Assembly: GCA_012270975.1 (NCBI GenBank)
Contig: JAAXHH010000034.1
Location: 221,364-285,363, forward strand
DNA from: Candidatus Latescibacterota bacterium
GTDB taxonomy: Bacteria > JAAXHH01
Direction: 5' to 3'
Length of the DNA: 64,000 bases
In this document: piece after piece, positions 39,001 through 49,568 of the stretch
How positions within the stretch are numbered: position 1 is the stretch's first letter
Layout of the letters: every line of letters starts with the position of its first letter
The notes under the pieces: model-generated
Told to the model about the DNA's origin: nothing
What the model saw: the letters and a program-made list of their open reading frames with translations, nothing else
Database searches by the model: none
Position numbers and translations under genes: made by a program

Positions 39001-39220
39001 ACACCAGGGAACAGTATCCACCGATCCGCCCCCCTTCGTCCCACACGAAGACCGCGATGTACTCCTCCCGCTCATGCCAGTCCCGGATGTCCCGCGCGAT
39101 CGTGGGCACACCGGCGTTCCACGAGCCGGGCCATTCCAAGTCGCTTTCGTTCCACATTTCGGCGAGCGCGGCGGCATCACGCACCGGGTCGATCAGCCGC
39201 AGACAGGTTTCTTCCGCCAT
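36002..39220 (-). CDS. GNAT acetyltransferase fused to a long beta-sandwich protein
   Basis: A 1,072-residue protein. Residues about 1-185 form a GNAT fold with the acetyl-CoA motif PRFQGRGIGRRLL (91-103) and a following helix-strand that ends at YKRTGFFWD. The remaining roughly 880 residues are beta-rich: Ig-like stretches (about 200-440), then two regions resembling galactose-mutarotase or glycosidase supersandwiches (RVENEIYRATLEAKGGQLKI and LEIDVVPAFLGSVSAIRDAG). No signal peptide is visible. The ATG at 39220 has GGAGGAG upstream and is better than 39235. It shares direction with the sulfatase 43 nt upstream. I do not know a characterised protein with this architecture. Confidence 0.7.
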   Translation of the reverse strand: MAEETCLRLIDPVRDAAALAEMWNESDLEWPGSWNAGVPTIARDIRDWHEREEYIAVFVWDEGGRIGGYCSLVYDKDDADALYLALLNVSPRFQGRGIGRRLLVRSIEKTIEDRKYHLDLDTWSGNVKAMAPYKRTGFFWDSGGWPQMRNYMPAIFAMPCTRYFFDRHDWYETLQRRVEQVPDEEQWKGLRVFTYRFSAPVTQSAAGDAGSADSPPPSDEAGSDGNREELTVRVDREARHVTAVETAELSAAATVDDIEPVRGQQTSMRWRLQNRKDTPVTISLTARESGDLSIDYHARQCIQPGETISLEAPVTVSDKAAAVDRDKAAPRIKTHLCWDDLSIDLATGIRPRTEMSVSIDPEETTLAPGKPQNLWVNLRSRLPDDVEAQVRITVSDGLSSDGKEHDVTVPAGGYGGFETVLQADRPGVFELTVSGRVEWDGRTVELPSGKHAVFVLEPGGLLYHQDGAIRVENEIYRATLEAKGGQLKIRDRTTGKNLGTEGARPIPPQWPSEYSESDFKLRAERDGRDLVLVASYTAKKTPGMVFSRIVRLNAGPIISVEHRMENTGFDPHTFRLYQFVTNGGPDQTTLALPFREGILRTPCSDRPAPNDHDFKRGESYAESWGAFEMPHGTIGALWPGNLDEIDWGGFEFQSLTPETTCAPQSRVSFDALLLHVGDGGWQGVRRVWRRIQGQKFRADEPAPQILDEFEVSTDPAVPLVNPEEAEIGFRVTQWKSRKAGGTVTFVMPEGWRCDPMWFSFSEIDWQNPFGGSVRLSTTVPPGVYTGRIVLAGGERDAEFDMPLVRLGDGSAVDVEEGEASGHSVYTVRNQRLEIDVVPAFLGSVSAIRDAGGGCNHLASAFPEPGAFGWSYPWYGGIQPEIEVDRLSWTGALEGEAFTAETVSNRDSRGLEWTGVRLRATLSLEDTRGLTLELDTLTLGGSPVIKQVWRLVNEGGTPRLLRGGWHYFLQPDGEMQDTVLFSEEYERKRNTWSFGHHGGHWAAAANPRTGRTVVLVSPMREARLDSWGAEGGHLGLKTRHEIPAHGVKELTAYLVLAGSREEARRFAVLKDLL

Positions 39221-39263
39221 CTCCGTCTCCTCCATGTCTCAAGCAGTTCCAGCCGTGTTCCGG

Positions 39264-40598
39264 CTACCCGCGTCGATCGGGCCGGGATACTTCATTATCA
39301 TAGGGTATCGCCCCGGCGTCGTTCACCTCGTATCCGAAGCGTTCCAGGTAGTGGTCCGCGGGTAGCAGCGCATCGCCTCGAAGCGCCATCTCCTGCTCCA
39401 GCCGGCCGTCCAACCGGCGCTGCAGCGCGTCGTGCCCGGCGCATCCCACGAGGTTCCGCATCTGGAAGGGATCCTCCAGGTTGTCGAACAGCAGCCAGGG
39501 ACCGTCGAGGTTGCGAACGTAGGTATGTCCGCGGGTCCTGATTCCCCGCCAGGGCTGGCCCCGGTATTCTGAAAAAGGCGCGATGCTCATGATATAGGCG
39601 GCTTCGTTGCCCCTGAAGGTCTCGCCCCGGACAGCAGGCGCGTGGTCGCGGCCCTCGCAGGTGCCGGGGACGGGGACCCCGGCCAGTCCCAGCAACGTCG
39701 GCATGATGTCCACCACATTGAATGGGGTTTCGACACGAAGCCCCGCGTGCGCCTGTCCGGGACAACGCATGACGAAGGGGACGCGAATAGACTCGTCCCA
39801 CGGGTGCTGCTTGCGCTGACGGCCATGCGATCCGTGCATGTCGCCGTGGTCCGAAGTATATACGAAAATCGTGTTTTCCATCAATTCCCGCTCTTCGAGC
39901 ACCTGGCCGATCCGTGCCAGCTGATCGTCTAGGGCCGTTATATGCGCATAGTAGCCCGAAAGATCGGAACGACCGGATACGGGGCAGTTGGGACGAACTT
40001 CGATTTCCTCCGGCGGATACCGGTCGAGATAGCGGCCGGGCACGGCATCGTAAGGATTGTGCGGCGGGCCCCACGAAAGCACCAGCGCAAAGGAACGGTC
40101 CCGTTCCCTGGTCCGTATGTAATCGATGGCCAAGGAGGTCTGCGCCTCCGCGTCATAGCCCGTCCAGTAGAGCGGATCCTCCGAATCCCGGTAATACAGG
40201 GACCGCATGTAATCGTGCGTGCAGTTGCCCACGGCCCAGAAATCGAATCCCTGTCTCCTCGGCCCGGGCGGGGTATATCCACCCCGTGAAGGACCGTCGA
40301 GATGCCATTTCCCGATGTAGGCCGTGTCGTATCCTGCCGTACGCAGGACGGTACCCAGAGTCGGCCGGTCCACCGGCAGCCTGACGTCGTTCATGAACAT
40401 GCCGGTCGTCAACGGGTACTGGCCGGTCAGGAAGGCCGCGCGCCAGGGCGTACAGACCGGGATGTTGGCGACCGCCAGGTCGAACACGACGCCTTCGCCG
40501 GCCATGCGGTCCATGTAAGACGTTTGTACCTGGCGGCTTCCGCCGAATCCGGTACTGCACCATCGATGCTGGTCACCAAAAACGAATACGATATTCAT
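39264..40598 (-). CDS. Sulfatase (formylglycine-dependent, type I)
   Basis: A 444-residue sulfatase. The N-terminus MNIVFVFGDQHRW gives the first metal ligands, CTPWRAAFLTGQYPLTTG carries C-T-P-x-R (Cys49, to be formylglycine), and YIGKWHLDG and YTSDHGDMHGSHG are the conserved His/Asp/Lys active-site blocks. No signal peptide is visible. It is distinct from the sulfatase at 21348 (short motif matches only). The gene precedes the GNAT fusion with 43 nt between, suggesting a joint role on a sulfated substrate. Formylglycine-generating enzyme (FGE) is not encoded here. Confidence 0.92.
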   Translation of the reverse strand: MNIVFVFGDQHRWCSTGFGGSRQVQTSYMDRMAGEGVVFDLAVANIPVCTPWRAAFLTGQYPLTTGMFMNDVRLPVDRPTLGTVLRTAGYDTAYIGKWHLDGPSRGGYTPPGPRRQGFDFWAVGNCTHDYMRSLYYRDSEDPLYWTGYDAEAQTSLAIDYIRTRERDRSFALVLSWGPPHNPYDAVPGRYLDRYPPEEIEVRPNCPVSGRSDLSGYYAHITALDDQLARIGQVLEERELMENTIFVYTSDHGDMHGSHGRQRKQHPWDESIRVPFVMRCPGQAHAGLRVETPFNVVDIMPTLLGLAGVPVPGTCEGRDHAPAVRGETFRGNEAAYIMSIAPFSEYRGQPWRGIRTRGHTYVRNLDGPWLLFDNLEDPFQMRNLVGCAGHDALQRRLDGRLEQEMALRGDALLPADHYLERFGYEVNDAGAIPYDNEVSRPDRRG

Positions 40599-40651
40599 GG
40601 CATGGTTCCCGGACGTGGATCCCGGTCGCCGGTTAGCTCGCCCTGACCCCG

Positions 40652-41260
40652 TTACGTGCGCGGGTCCGCCCGGTCCGCCTGGACCGCCCGGTCCAGCAAT
40701 GATTTCAACCCGGGAGCAATGTCAATGTCCCGGGCCGCGGCCTGGCCCGCGGCCGACATCTTCTTCCAGGTCTTTGCCAGGATTTCGACCAGTTTCTCCT
40801 CGCTGTGCTTTTCGGCGAAGGCGGGCAGGTAATACCGGAGGAATACCAGGCAGGCCACATCCTCGAGGGTCTGCGCTTCGGGATCGGCCTTGAACCGCTC
40901 TTTTCTGACGAGGGACTGCACGCGCTCCACGAGAGCATCGTCATAGCCGACATCCCGCAGGATCGAGCCCGCGGTCTGGGCATGGTACCAGGCCAGCTCC
41001 GTCCGCCACTGCCGGTAGCCGAGCCGGCCGACGGGGAAATCGCCACGGGGTATCTTCCATCGTTGAATATGCTGGCAACGCACGGCAAGACGCAATGCTT
41101 CCGACGCACCGGGCGCCAGGTCTTCCAGGCAGGCGGACATTCGCCGGCCGTACAGAAGCGCCTTCGGAATCGGCCGGCCGTCGACTTCTTCTGATTCCGG
41201 GTCGGCACCGTTCGCCGCGTCTATGCGTTCTATCGCGTCCGTGAATCGATCATGATCCAT
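40652..41260 (-). CDS. DUF4202 family protein
   Basis: A 202-residue soluble, mostly helical protein matching the DUF4202 family: DPESEEVDGRPIPKALLYG, LRLAVRCQHIQRWKIPR, YRQWRTELAWYHAQTAG and DVACLVFLRYYLPAFA are the conserved blocks. The many conserved His and Asp (CQHIQRW, WYHAQ, EDVACLVF) look like an HD-type metal site, but this is inference. Members occur in bacteria and plants, without assigned function. The ATG at 41260 is weakly supplied with a ribosome site. The C-terminal end (DRAVQADRADPRT) is encoded in a 9-bp repeat array at 40660-40697. Confidence 0.85.
   Translation of the reverse strand: MDHDRFTDAIERIDAANGADPESEEVDGRPIPKALLYGRRMSACLEDLAPGASEALRLAVRCQHIQRWKIPRGDFPVGRLGYRQWRTELAWYHAQTAGSILRDVGYDDALVERVQSLVRKERFKADPEAQTLEDVACLVFLRYYLPAFAEKHSEEKLVEILAKTWKKMSAAGQAAARDIDIAPGLKSLLDRAVQADRADPRT
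40660..40697. repeat. GGTCCGCCN 9-bp array at the 3' end of the DUF4202 gene
   Basis: Four imperfect GGTCCGCCC/GGACCGCCC units that resemble the arrays in and upstream of the sulfatase at 21348. This one sits just downstream of the DUF4202 coding end and 60 nt upstream of the second sulfatase. Confidence 0.7.
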
Positions 41261-41280
41261 CAAACTTTTCGCTTTCAATT

Positions 41281-41314
41281 AAAAAGCCGCCGGGTGTCGA
41301 CACCGGCGGCTTTT
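41281..41314 (-). terminator. Strong intrinsic terminator after the sigma-like gene
   Basis: A perfect 12-bp stem AAAAGCCGCCGG (41282-41293) / CCGGCGGCTTTT (41303-41314) with a 9-nt loop. On the minus strand the stem is followed by a T-run (41285-41281) and T-rich bases. It lies about 30 nt after the sigma-like gene stop and before the DUF4202 gene, so it separates the two units. The flanking T-runs make it potentially bidirectional. Confidence 0.9.
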
Positions 41315-41345
41315 CGTCGTGGCATGAGGCGGTGCGGGAATGCAC

Positions 41346-41774
41346 TCAGGCTGAAATGGCGAGCCGGTCACGGTACTTCTGCTTCCCGAAGGTCTGCTTG
41401 ACCGGACGAAAATCGATACCATGCCGGGCGCACATTTTGCGCAGCTTGTTGACCGCGCCGCCGATATGCTTGCCATCCCGGCAGATCCCGAACAGGTGCT
41501 GGCTCACGACCCTGCGGGAGATACCCAGGATCTCCGCGACCTCCTGCTGGGTCTTCTGATAGATGAAATACAGCACCACCACCTCGCACTGTTTCTGGGT
41601 CAGATACTGGGAAAGGAAATCGTAGACCGCATCGGCCAGTTCGTCCACACGATCCTCGCGCTGGTACCGATGCACCCGGTCCTCCCCCGTTTCGTACCAG
41701 ATATTCGCTTCGTTGGGAAACTGTTCCAAATCAACCTGATCCAATCGAATTTCCCAGAATTCAGGATTATACAT
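41346..41774 (-). CDS. Sigma-70 region 4-like DNA-binding protein
   Basis: A 142-residue protein. The first 45 residues are acidic (YNPEFWEIRLDQVDLEQFP). The C-terminal two-thirds has a helix-turn-helix of the sigma-70 region 4/ECF type: LTQKQCEVVVLYFIYQKTQQEVAEILGISRRVVSQHL. The expected sigma region 2 is absent, so it is not a full ECF sigma factor and may be an orphan region-4 regulator. The ATG at 41774 has GGAGG 12 nt upstream, slightly long. A terminator-type hairpin lies about 40 nt upstream (41814-41843) and a strong one just downstream, so expression probably depends on read-through of the upstream hairpin. Confidence 0.75.
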   Translation of the reverse strand: MYNPEFWEIRLDQVDLEQFPNEANIWYETGEDRVHRYQREDRVDELADAVYDFLSQYLTQKQCEVVVLYFIYQKTQQEVAEILGISRRVVSQHLFGICRDGKHIGGAVNKLRKMCARHGIDFRPVKQTFGKQKYRDRLAISA

Positions 41775-41813
41775 GAACTGACTCTACCTCCGGTTCGATA
41801 CGCTCAAGGACAG

Positions 41814-41843
41814 AAAAAAACCGCGTGACTCTTGTCTCGCGGC
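41814..41843 (-). terminator. Attenuator-like terminator in the leader of the sigma-like gene
   Basis: On the minus strand CCGCG-a-GAC, loop AAGA, GTC-a-CGCGG is followed by seven T's. It lies between the small ORF (41883-41996) and the sigma-like start at 41774, leaving no room for a further promoter of standard spacing. It could regulate the downstream gene by attenuation. Confidence 0.75.
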
Positions 41844-41882
41844 TCCGGAGGACGTGCGTAGTACCCCTTTCAATTCCGGATT

Positions 41883-41996
41883 TCAGGGGCTGCGCCAACA
41901 ACACTCCGGAGACGAGAACGGCGTGCCTGCGTCAGGGACGAGGGCCTTCGGCCCGGTGCCGGACCGCGTTGCATGGATATCTGTTGCCATCTTCAT
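41883..41996 (-). CDS. 37-codon small ORF with perfect ribosome site in the leader of the sigma-like gene
   Basis: ATG at 41996, stop TGA at 41883-41885, 37 residues. The start follows AAAAGGAGGC directly, a near-perfect Shine-Dalgarno. The peptide begins MKMATDIHATRSG and ends with PECCWRSP. It has no match I recognise and could be a leader peptide or a small secreted/modified peptide (a Cys-Cys-Trp tail). It lies between a promoter-like pair at 42093-42122 and the attenuator-like hairpin. Too short for standard gene calling; treat as a prediction. Confidence 0.55.
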   Translation of the reverse strand: MKMATDIHATRSGTGPKALVPDAGTPFSSPECCWRSP

Positions 41997-42092
41997 GCCT
42001 CCTTTTGTGTGTATTATCCCGGGGCGGACGCCTGTAACGAATGCCTTTGCGATACGAGCTGTCCATGGCGAATTACGAAGAGGAATCCCGCG

Positions 42093-42122
42093 GGTATAAG
42101 GACGCTATCTAAATATCTACAA
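42093..42122 (-). promoter_or_regulatory. Possible sigma70 promoter of the small ORF/sigma-like unit
   Basis: On the minus strand TTGTAG (42117-42122), an 18-nt spacer and TATACC (42093-42098). It lies about 95 nt upstream of the small ORF start; the match is moderate. Confidence 0.45.
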
Positions 42123-42162
42123 TCCGGATGCACTTTTCTTCGATTTGAATAGAAAAAAATGA

Positions 42163-42191
42163 AAAAGAAGGGCCCGGTTAAACGGCCTCCC
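42163..42191 (-). terminator. Probable terminator of the carbohydrate kinase gene
   Basis: On the minus strand GGGAGGCC and GGGCCCTT pair around the loop GTTTAACC with one mismatch and wobble pairs, followed by T-rich sequence (CTTTTTCATTTTTTTC). It begins just after the kinase stop at 42199. The stem is imperfect. Confidence 0.5.
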
Positions 42192-42198
42192 GAACAAT

Positions 42199-43197
42199 CT
42201 AACGCTGGAGTCCCGATCCGGTTCCCTCGATCTGCGATTCCAGATCCCGTCGGGTGAACCAGTTCAAGGGCCCGGGAATGGAGCAGGCCAGGGCGGCGGC
42301 GGCATTGCCGTACCGCAGTGCGGAACGGGGGCAATCCTCTAGGCAGCCAAGGAGATAGCCCGCCGCGAAGGCGCCGGGCACCCCGTCGGAATCGATCGCC
42401 GTTATCCCGGTTTTACGGTCTTCGAAGACCTCGCCGGACGGGGAGACCGCGATTCCGCACAAGGTCCCGGCACCGGAGGCGGGAAGCCGGTGCTCCACGA
42501 CTGCCAGGTTCTTTGCACCGAACCCGGTCCGCGCCGTATCGGCCGCCGATGCCAGCGGTCCGTCGAATCCCCAGATCGTTTCCAGGGCACGCATCGTCAC
42601 CATGAGGATGCCCGCGGTTTCCACGAGGTCGCGCACCGTTTTTTCGACCGCGCCGTCGAGACGCTCCCCACCCGGCAGGTCCAGCAGGATACTGACCCGG
42701 CTGTCTGTGGCCCGCGCCGTTTCGAGGGCGGCTTCCAGCCGGCCCGCGTTGGCGGAATCGGCCATGGGTGCCGTGAGATCCAGGTGAAAGACGGCCGTTT
42801 CACGGGTGGCGGACCAGTCCTCCGTGCCGGGAGGAGTTGAACGAAAGGCGGTATCGCCCATGTCGTACCAGGACCGGGTCGGCCGGGGTGCGCTGCCCGA
42901 CTCGGTATAGCACAGCCCGGTGCGTCCGTCCGGTATCCGCACCACGTGTTCCGTGTCCACTCCGTGCTCCCGGACCTTGTTGACCAGTTTCATGCCCAGG
43001 GGCGTGTCTCCCACGACGGACAGCCATGCCGTGCGGAGGCCAAGCCGCGCAAGCCCGACCGCCGTTTCCAGGGCGCCGCCGGCCACGGCCACGCCGAAAC
43101 CCCCGGCCTGCTCGAATCGTTCCCGGCCGGCCGGGGAGAGTCGCAGAAAACCCTCGCCCCAGGCCACGACATCATACCTGGCTTCCTTTTTCCTCAT
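42199..43197 (-). CDS. PfkB-family carbohydrate kinase with altered catalytic motif
   Basis: A 332-residue ribokinase-fold protein resembling 2-keto-3-deoxygluconate kinase. N-terminal VVAWGEGFLRLSP, GGALETAVGLARLG and SVVGDTPLGMKLVNKVREHGVDT are typical. The C-terminal catalytic motif should read D-x-x-G-A-G-D. Here it reads DSDGVPGAF (residues 269-277), so the catalytic Asp position is Gly275 and the anion-hole glycines are disturbed. The protein may be inactive or use another base. The ATG at 43197 overlaps the recO stop (TGATG). It is the last gene of eno-ftsB-recO-pfkB and is followed by a probable terminator. Confidence 0.8.
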   Translation of the reverse strand: MRKKEARYDVVAWGEGFLRLSPAGRERFEQAGGFGVAVAGGALETAVGLARLGLRTAWLSVVGDTPLGMKLVNKVREHGVDTEHVVRIPDGRTGLCYTESGSAPRPTRSWYDMGDTAFRSTPPGTEDWSATRETAVFHLDLTAPMADSANAGRLEAALETARATDSRVSILLDLPGGERLDGAVEKTVRDLVETAGILMVTMRALETIWGFDGPLASAADTARTGFGAKNLAVVEHRLPASGAGTLCGIAVSPSGEVFEDRKTGITAIDSDGVPGAFAAGYLLGCLEDCPRSALRYGNAAAALACSIPGPLNWFTRRDLESQIEGTGSGLQR

Positions 43198-43979
43198 CAC
43201 CGGTTCTCCTTGCCGTCTGCCTCGATGGACTCCAGGAACTTCAGCGACTTCAACTCCCGTCCGTCGTCCATCTGGTACAGGTAGAAGGCGCGGATCGCGC
43301 GCTGTATCTCATGACGGGACGTCCGGACGGGTTTCAACCTGGGGAGATGTTCCAGCGGCATTTCGCGCACACGGGACAACAGACGCGTGGTGCCCAGGGA
43401 GAGTTGCATCGCTTCGTCGTCCTGGGCCTGGCAGTCGCGGCACAGAATCCCGCCCAGGGACGGACTGAAACGGACCGCCGCTTCCTCCGGGCGCCTCCCG
43501 CATCCCATGCAGGTGGAGAACTCCGGTCCCGTGCCGTAAACATCGGCAAATTCGAGTTGAAACCGCCAGAACAGCATTTCGCACGCCTCCCCGGGCAACC
43601 GGTCGATCGCCTCCAGCGTACGGATGATCAGTCCGAAAAGCTGCTCGCCGGGCTCTTCGCCGAGGACCAGCCTGTTCACCAGTTCACAAACGGCGCTGGC
43701 ATAGGCCACCTTCGTAAGATCTTCCCCGATATGCCTGAAGAAAGGCCCCGCCTCGACCTTCGAAAGATGCTGCAATTCGCGGTTTTCGCGCCGGTTGTAC
43801 GATACCGTGATTACGCAGAACGGTTGCAGGGCGGACGCCATCCTGCTCTTTGGACGCCGCGCGCCGCGGGCCACGAGCTTGACCTTGCCGAATGCCCGCG
43901 CGTACACCGTGACCAGGAGACTGGTATCCCCCAGCGGGATCCGGTTGAGCACGATGGCTTCCGAGGATTGAATGGCCAT
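43197..43979 (-). CDS. recO: DNA repair protein RecO
   Basis: A 260-residue RecO, which loads RecA in RecF-pathway repair together with RecR. The N-terminal OB-fold (SSEAIVLNRIPLGDTSLLVTV, FGKVKLVARGARRPKSRM) is followed by a helical domain with a zinc finger, CMGCGRR and CRDC (C-x2-C twice). Length is close to typical (E. coli 242). Its stop overlaps the kinase start in TGATG, indicating translational coupling. It lies 34 nt downstream of ftsB. Confidence 0.95.
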   Translation of the reverse strand: MAIQSSEAIVLNRIPLGDTSLLVTVYARAFGKVKLVARGARRPKSRMASALQPFCVITVSYNRRENRELQHLSKVEAGPFFRHIGEDLTKVAYASAVCELVNRLVLGEEPGEQLFGLIIRTLEAIDRLPGEACEMLFWRFQLEFADVYGTGPEFSTCMGCGRRPEEAAVRFSPSLGGILCRDCQAQDDEAMQLSLGTTRLLSRVREMPLEHLPRLKPVRTSRHEIQRAIRAFYLYQMDDGRELKSLKFLESIEADGKENR

Positions 43980-44013
43980 GGGGAGGCCCGGTGGTTCCAG
44001 GGAGAAAATCGCT

Positions 44014-44427
44014 TCAGGGGGCGGGATCCGTCGGCTTGACTTCGGTCGTATCCTCTTCTTCTGCGGGGAATCGGTAAATCAACTCGTCCTGCCGGGCCAT
44101 GCCGTGTTCCTCCCGGGCCCGTCTTTCCAGCTCGAAGCGCGTCCGTTCATCCGCCTCGGCATCGCCCCCCAGCAGTTCCAGTTCGCCTGTGAGATCGCGC
44201 TTCCCGGATTCCAGTTCCTTCAACTCGGCCTGCAACCGGGATTTCTGATTCCTGAGTTTCCACATGTTGTACCAGCCGTAGCTGCCTCCGACGTAGAGGT
44301 AACCGAAGACGATGGCGATCGCCCCGAGGATAATCCACCTTAAGCGGTTTCTCTTTCCGGCTCGCCTGCGCCGCCCGCCCTCGGACGCTGGAGCGGCTTC
44401 GGATCTGATCGGCTTCAAATCGGCCAT
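44014..44427 (-). CDS. ftsB: Septum formation initiator FtsB/DivIC family
   Basis: A 137-residue single-pass membrane protein. A basic N-terminus (GGRRRRAGKRNRLR) is followed by a transmembrane helix (IILGAIAIVFGYLYVGGSYG), then a heptad-like coiled coil (KLRNQKSRLQAELKELESGK) with the family Arg/Glu-rich end (ERRAREEHGMARQDELIYRF). In characterised bacteria FtsB bridges FtsL and FtsQ at the divisome. Immediately downstream of enolase (13 nt), the classic eno-ftsB arrangement. Confidence 0.9.
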   Translation of the reverse strand: MADLKPIRSEAAPASEGGRRRRAGKRNRLRWIILGAIAIVFGYLYVGGSYGWYNMWKLRNQKSRLQAELKELESGKRDLTGELELLGGDAEADERTRFELERRAREEHGMARQDELIYRFPAEEEDTTEVKPTDPAP

Positions 44428-44440
44428 GGCGGCACTCCGG

Positions 44441-47005
<2,565 letters not shown>

Positions 47006-47006
<1 letters not shown>

Positions 47007-49288
47007 CACGACAATCCTTTTTGGCGTCTCAGAAACCACTCGGTGCCGAGAAAGAGCAGGATGGCCGCGAACAGGAACGGCGCGTCCCGCAGGTCTCTCT
47101 CACGCGTCGACGTCGCGGTATCCTCGACGGGCCGGATCATTTCCGTCAGCCGGGCCGCTTCGGACAATGGCAAGTACGCGCCGCCCGTGGAACCGGCCAG
47201 CCTTTCGAGGTCTTCCGCGTGAAGCTCCGCGTTCGTGAATTCGGCGGCCGACGGGGCCACGGTAAACCCGGTCTGGTCGCGCAGCAGCCCGTCTTTTTCG
47301 GAGCGGACCGACACTTCGACCCTGTGGACGCCGCCCAGCTCGGGACGATACTCGCCCCGGTACAGGCCGCCTGTCCCAAGGGACCACTCGAGCCGCACGG
47401 GTTCCGACTGGCCGTCGGGACCCGTTACATGGGCCCATACGGTGGCGCCGTCGACCGGTTCGAATTCCCGGTCGAACAAGCGGCTTTCGATGATCACCGG
47501 CTCGTGTCCGCTGTAATTCGACCGGTCCGTGGCGACCGCAACCCGGCCGGGGGCGTACAGGGCGATCCAACGGACCATCTGACGCCAGAACCGTTCGTGC
47601 GACTGATCTTCCGACGGCAGATGCATCTGCCAGCGCCACGTGCTGAAACCGGTGAAGGCCATGGACCGCCCGCTTCCGTAACGCTGTACGGCCAGGAGCA
47701 CGTTCGACCCTTCCAGCACGTCGGCGCCGGGGTCGATCGCGAGTACCGAGGCGCCGGGCTTGACCCCCCCGACCCGGTTGTATCCGATCAGCTCCGGCAG
47801 GTTGTTCCAGATCGCCCTGTCTTCCTCCTGAGTCGACCCGAAACGAAGCAGCGGATGGTTGATTCTCTCCTCGGCCGGCTCCAGTTGAAAGGCGTGGTCG
47901 ACGATACCCATGGCCCAGTTCCCGCCGGTGAGCTGAACGGGGAGCACATCCTCGACCGGCGTTCCCGCGTAGCCTCCTTCCCGGAACGAGTTCAGTCCGC
48001 CGATCATCAGGAAACCGCCGCCGCGATCGCTTACAAATTCCTCGGTGAGCTGCAACTGCTCGGGCGTGAACCAGTCCGCCTCGATATCGCCGAACACGAC
48101 GGCATCGTATGAAAACAGCTCCGCGCGGCTCTGCGGGAATCCCGCGGACAGTTCCCGCCTCGGATCCCGGATGCCCTGCCGGTAGATCCTCCCGTCCGGC
48201 GAGATCCTGACCATCGAGACCATATCGATCCGCGGATCTTCTTCCAGGGCCCTTCGAATGAACTTGAACTCCCTGCGGGGATATCCTTCAACGTACAGGA
48301 CCCGCCCCGTTTGGGACCGGTTGTCCAGCAGGAAGGCCTGGGAATTGTTCTCCGCGATCGTTTCCGCGTTCTGCGGCGCGACTTCCGCCGAATATTCGAG
48401 AATGCCCGGCGATTCAGGTGACAGAAACACCCGGACCCGTTGAATATCGCCGTCCCGGCCGAGCCGCACGGGCACGGTCTGTACGACGCGGCCGCCCTCC
48501 CTGATGTTCAGGTCGATTGTTCGGCCGTCATATCCCGAACTTCGCAGGGTGACGAATAGATCGGTAATCGTACCCTCCGCCACCCTGTTCGACGCCGTCA
48601 CCTTGAGAATCTCGACATCGCGGGCGATCCGCGTCTCGCCCACTCCAACGGCATAGACCGGCGTATTCTGAGATTCGAGATACGCGGTCGCGTTCGCCAG
48701 CTTGTCCGTTCCCGTGCTTGCGTTGTCCGCGCCGTCCGTTACGAGCACGACGGCGGCCACGGGCAGGTCCCGGAACTCGCCGGCGGCCTGGCCGAGGGCG
48801 CCCGCGATATCTGTTGCGACCCCCGACGCGTCCAGCTCACCGATATCTTCAACCCGTTCGGTTCGATCCCCGAAACGATAGGACCTGACCCTGAACCGGC
48901 CGGACAGTTCCCGCAGCAGCCCGTCATCCCGAAACCGGCGCTTTACGGCTTCCACGCGGGTCAGACCCCGCCCGCCGTCCTGGATGCCCATGCTCCCGGA
49001 GTCGTCGAACAGCAACAACAGGAACCCCTGCCGGGGGGAGACCTCGGACGTTACGATGACGGGTTCCATGAGACAGAAAACGACCAGCAGCAGGGGCAGG
49101 ATCTTCAGCGCGGTAAACACGGACTTCATCCCGGGAGATACCGCCACGGGCATTCGGCGGTAGAAAAGGATCACGAGCCCGGCCAGGGCCAGGGCGAAAA
49201 GGACGACGATCCAGAATGGGACCGGGGTTCTGAAAGCCAGGTGCTCGGACGCTCCGAGCAATCCGAGCGTGTTTAAAATCGAATCCAT
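47006..49288 (-). CDS. Membrane-anchored VWA-domain protein with glutamine-amidotransferase-like region
   Basis: A 760-residue membrane protein. Two N-terminal transmembrane helices (about 22-42 and 57-77) and one at the C-terminus (LFAAILLFLGTEWFLRR) flank the body. The VWA domain has the MIDAS start LLLFDDSGSMGIQDG and VVLVTDGADNAS. A GATase1/DUF4159-like region follows (YDAVVFGDIEADWFT, GGGFLMIGGLNSFREGG, SMAFTGFSTWRWQMHL). This resembles the large von Willebrand proteins in 'BatA/CoxE'-like operons with MoxR ATPases, but no MoxR is present here. The ATG at 49288 lacks a strong ribosome site; longer starts add unrelated sequence. It is coupled to the caspase-like gene. Confidence 0.8.
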
Positions 49289-49458
49289 CGCTGGGATTCC
49301 AGGTGGGGTGTTCAGGAAATGGGGTGCCCAAAGAAATCTGAGGCGACGATCCGTCCGGATTGAATGGCCGGGAAAGGCCTCTATACGGACGTCTTCAATA
49401 CCGCACCGGCCAACCGGTATTGAAAGGGTAATCGCGCGGATCGTCAACACAAATAAGG

Positions 49459-49487
49459 TTGACAGGGAAACGGCGCATACCTAAGTT
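49459..49487 (+). promoter_or_regulatory. Sigma70-like promoter of the cytochrome gene
   Basis: TTGACA (49459-49464), 17-nt spacer, TAAGTT (49482-49487; weak -10). It lies about 80 nt upstream of the cytochrome start and is the only promoter-like pair in the 49289-49568 gap. Confidence 0.5.
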
Positions 49488-49568
49488 TCCCGAACCGCCT
49501 GTCGGGCGGAGAACAGGCCCGGCGACGCGCATCAACCCCCCGTACCGCCCACGACGAAAGGAGTCGCG

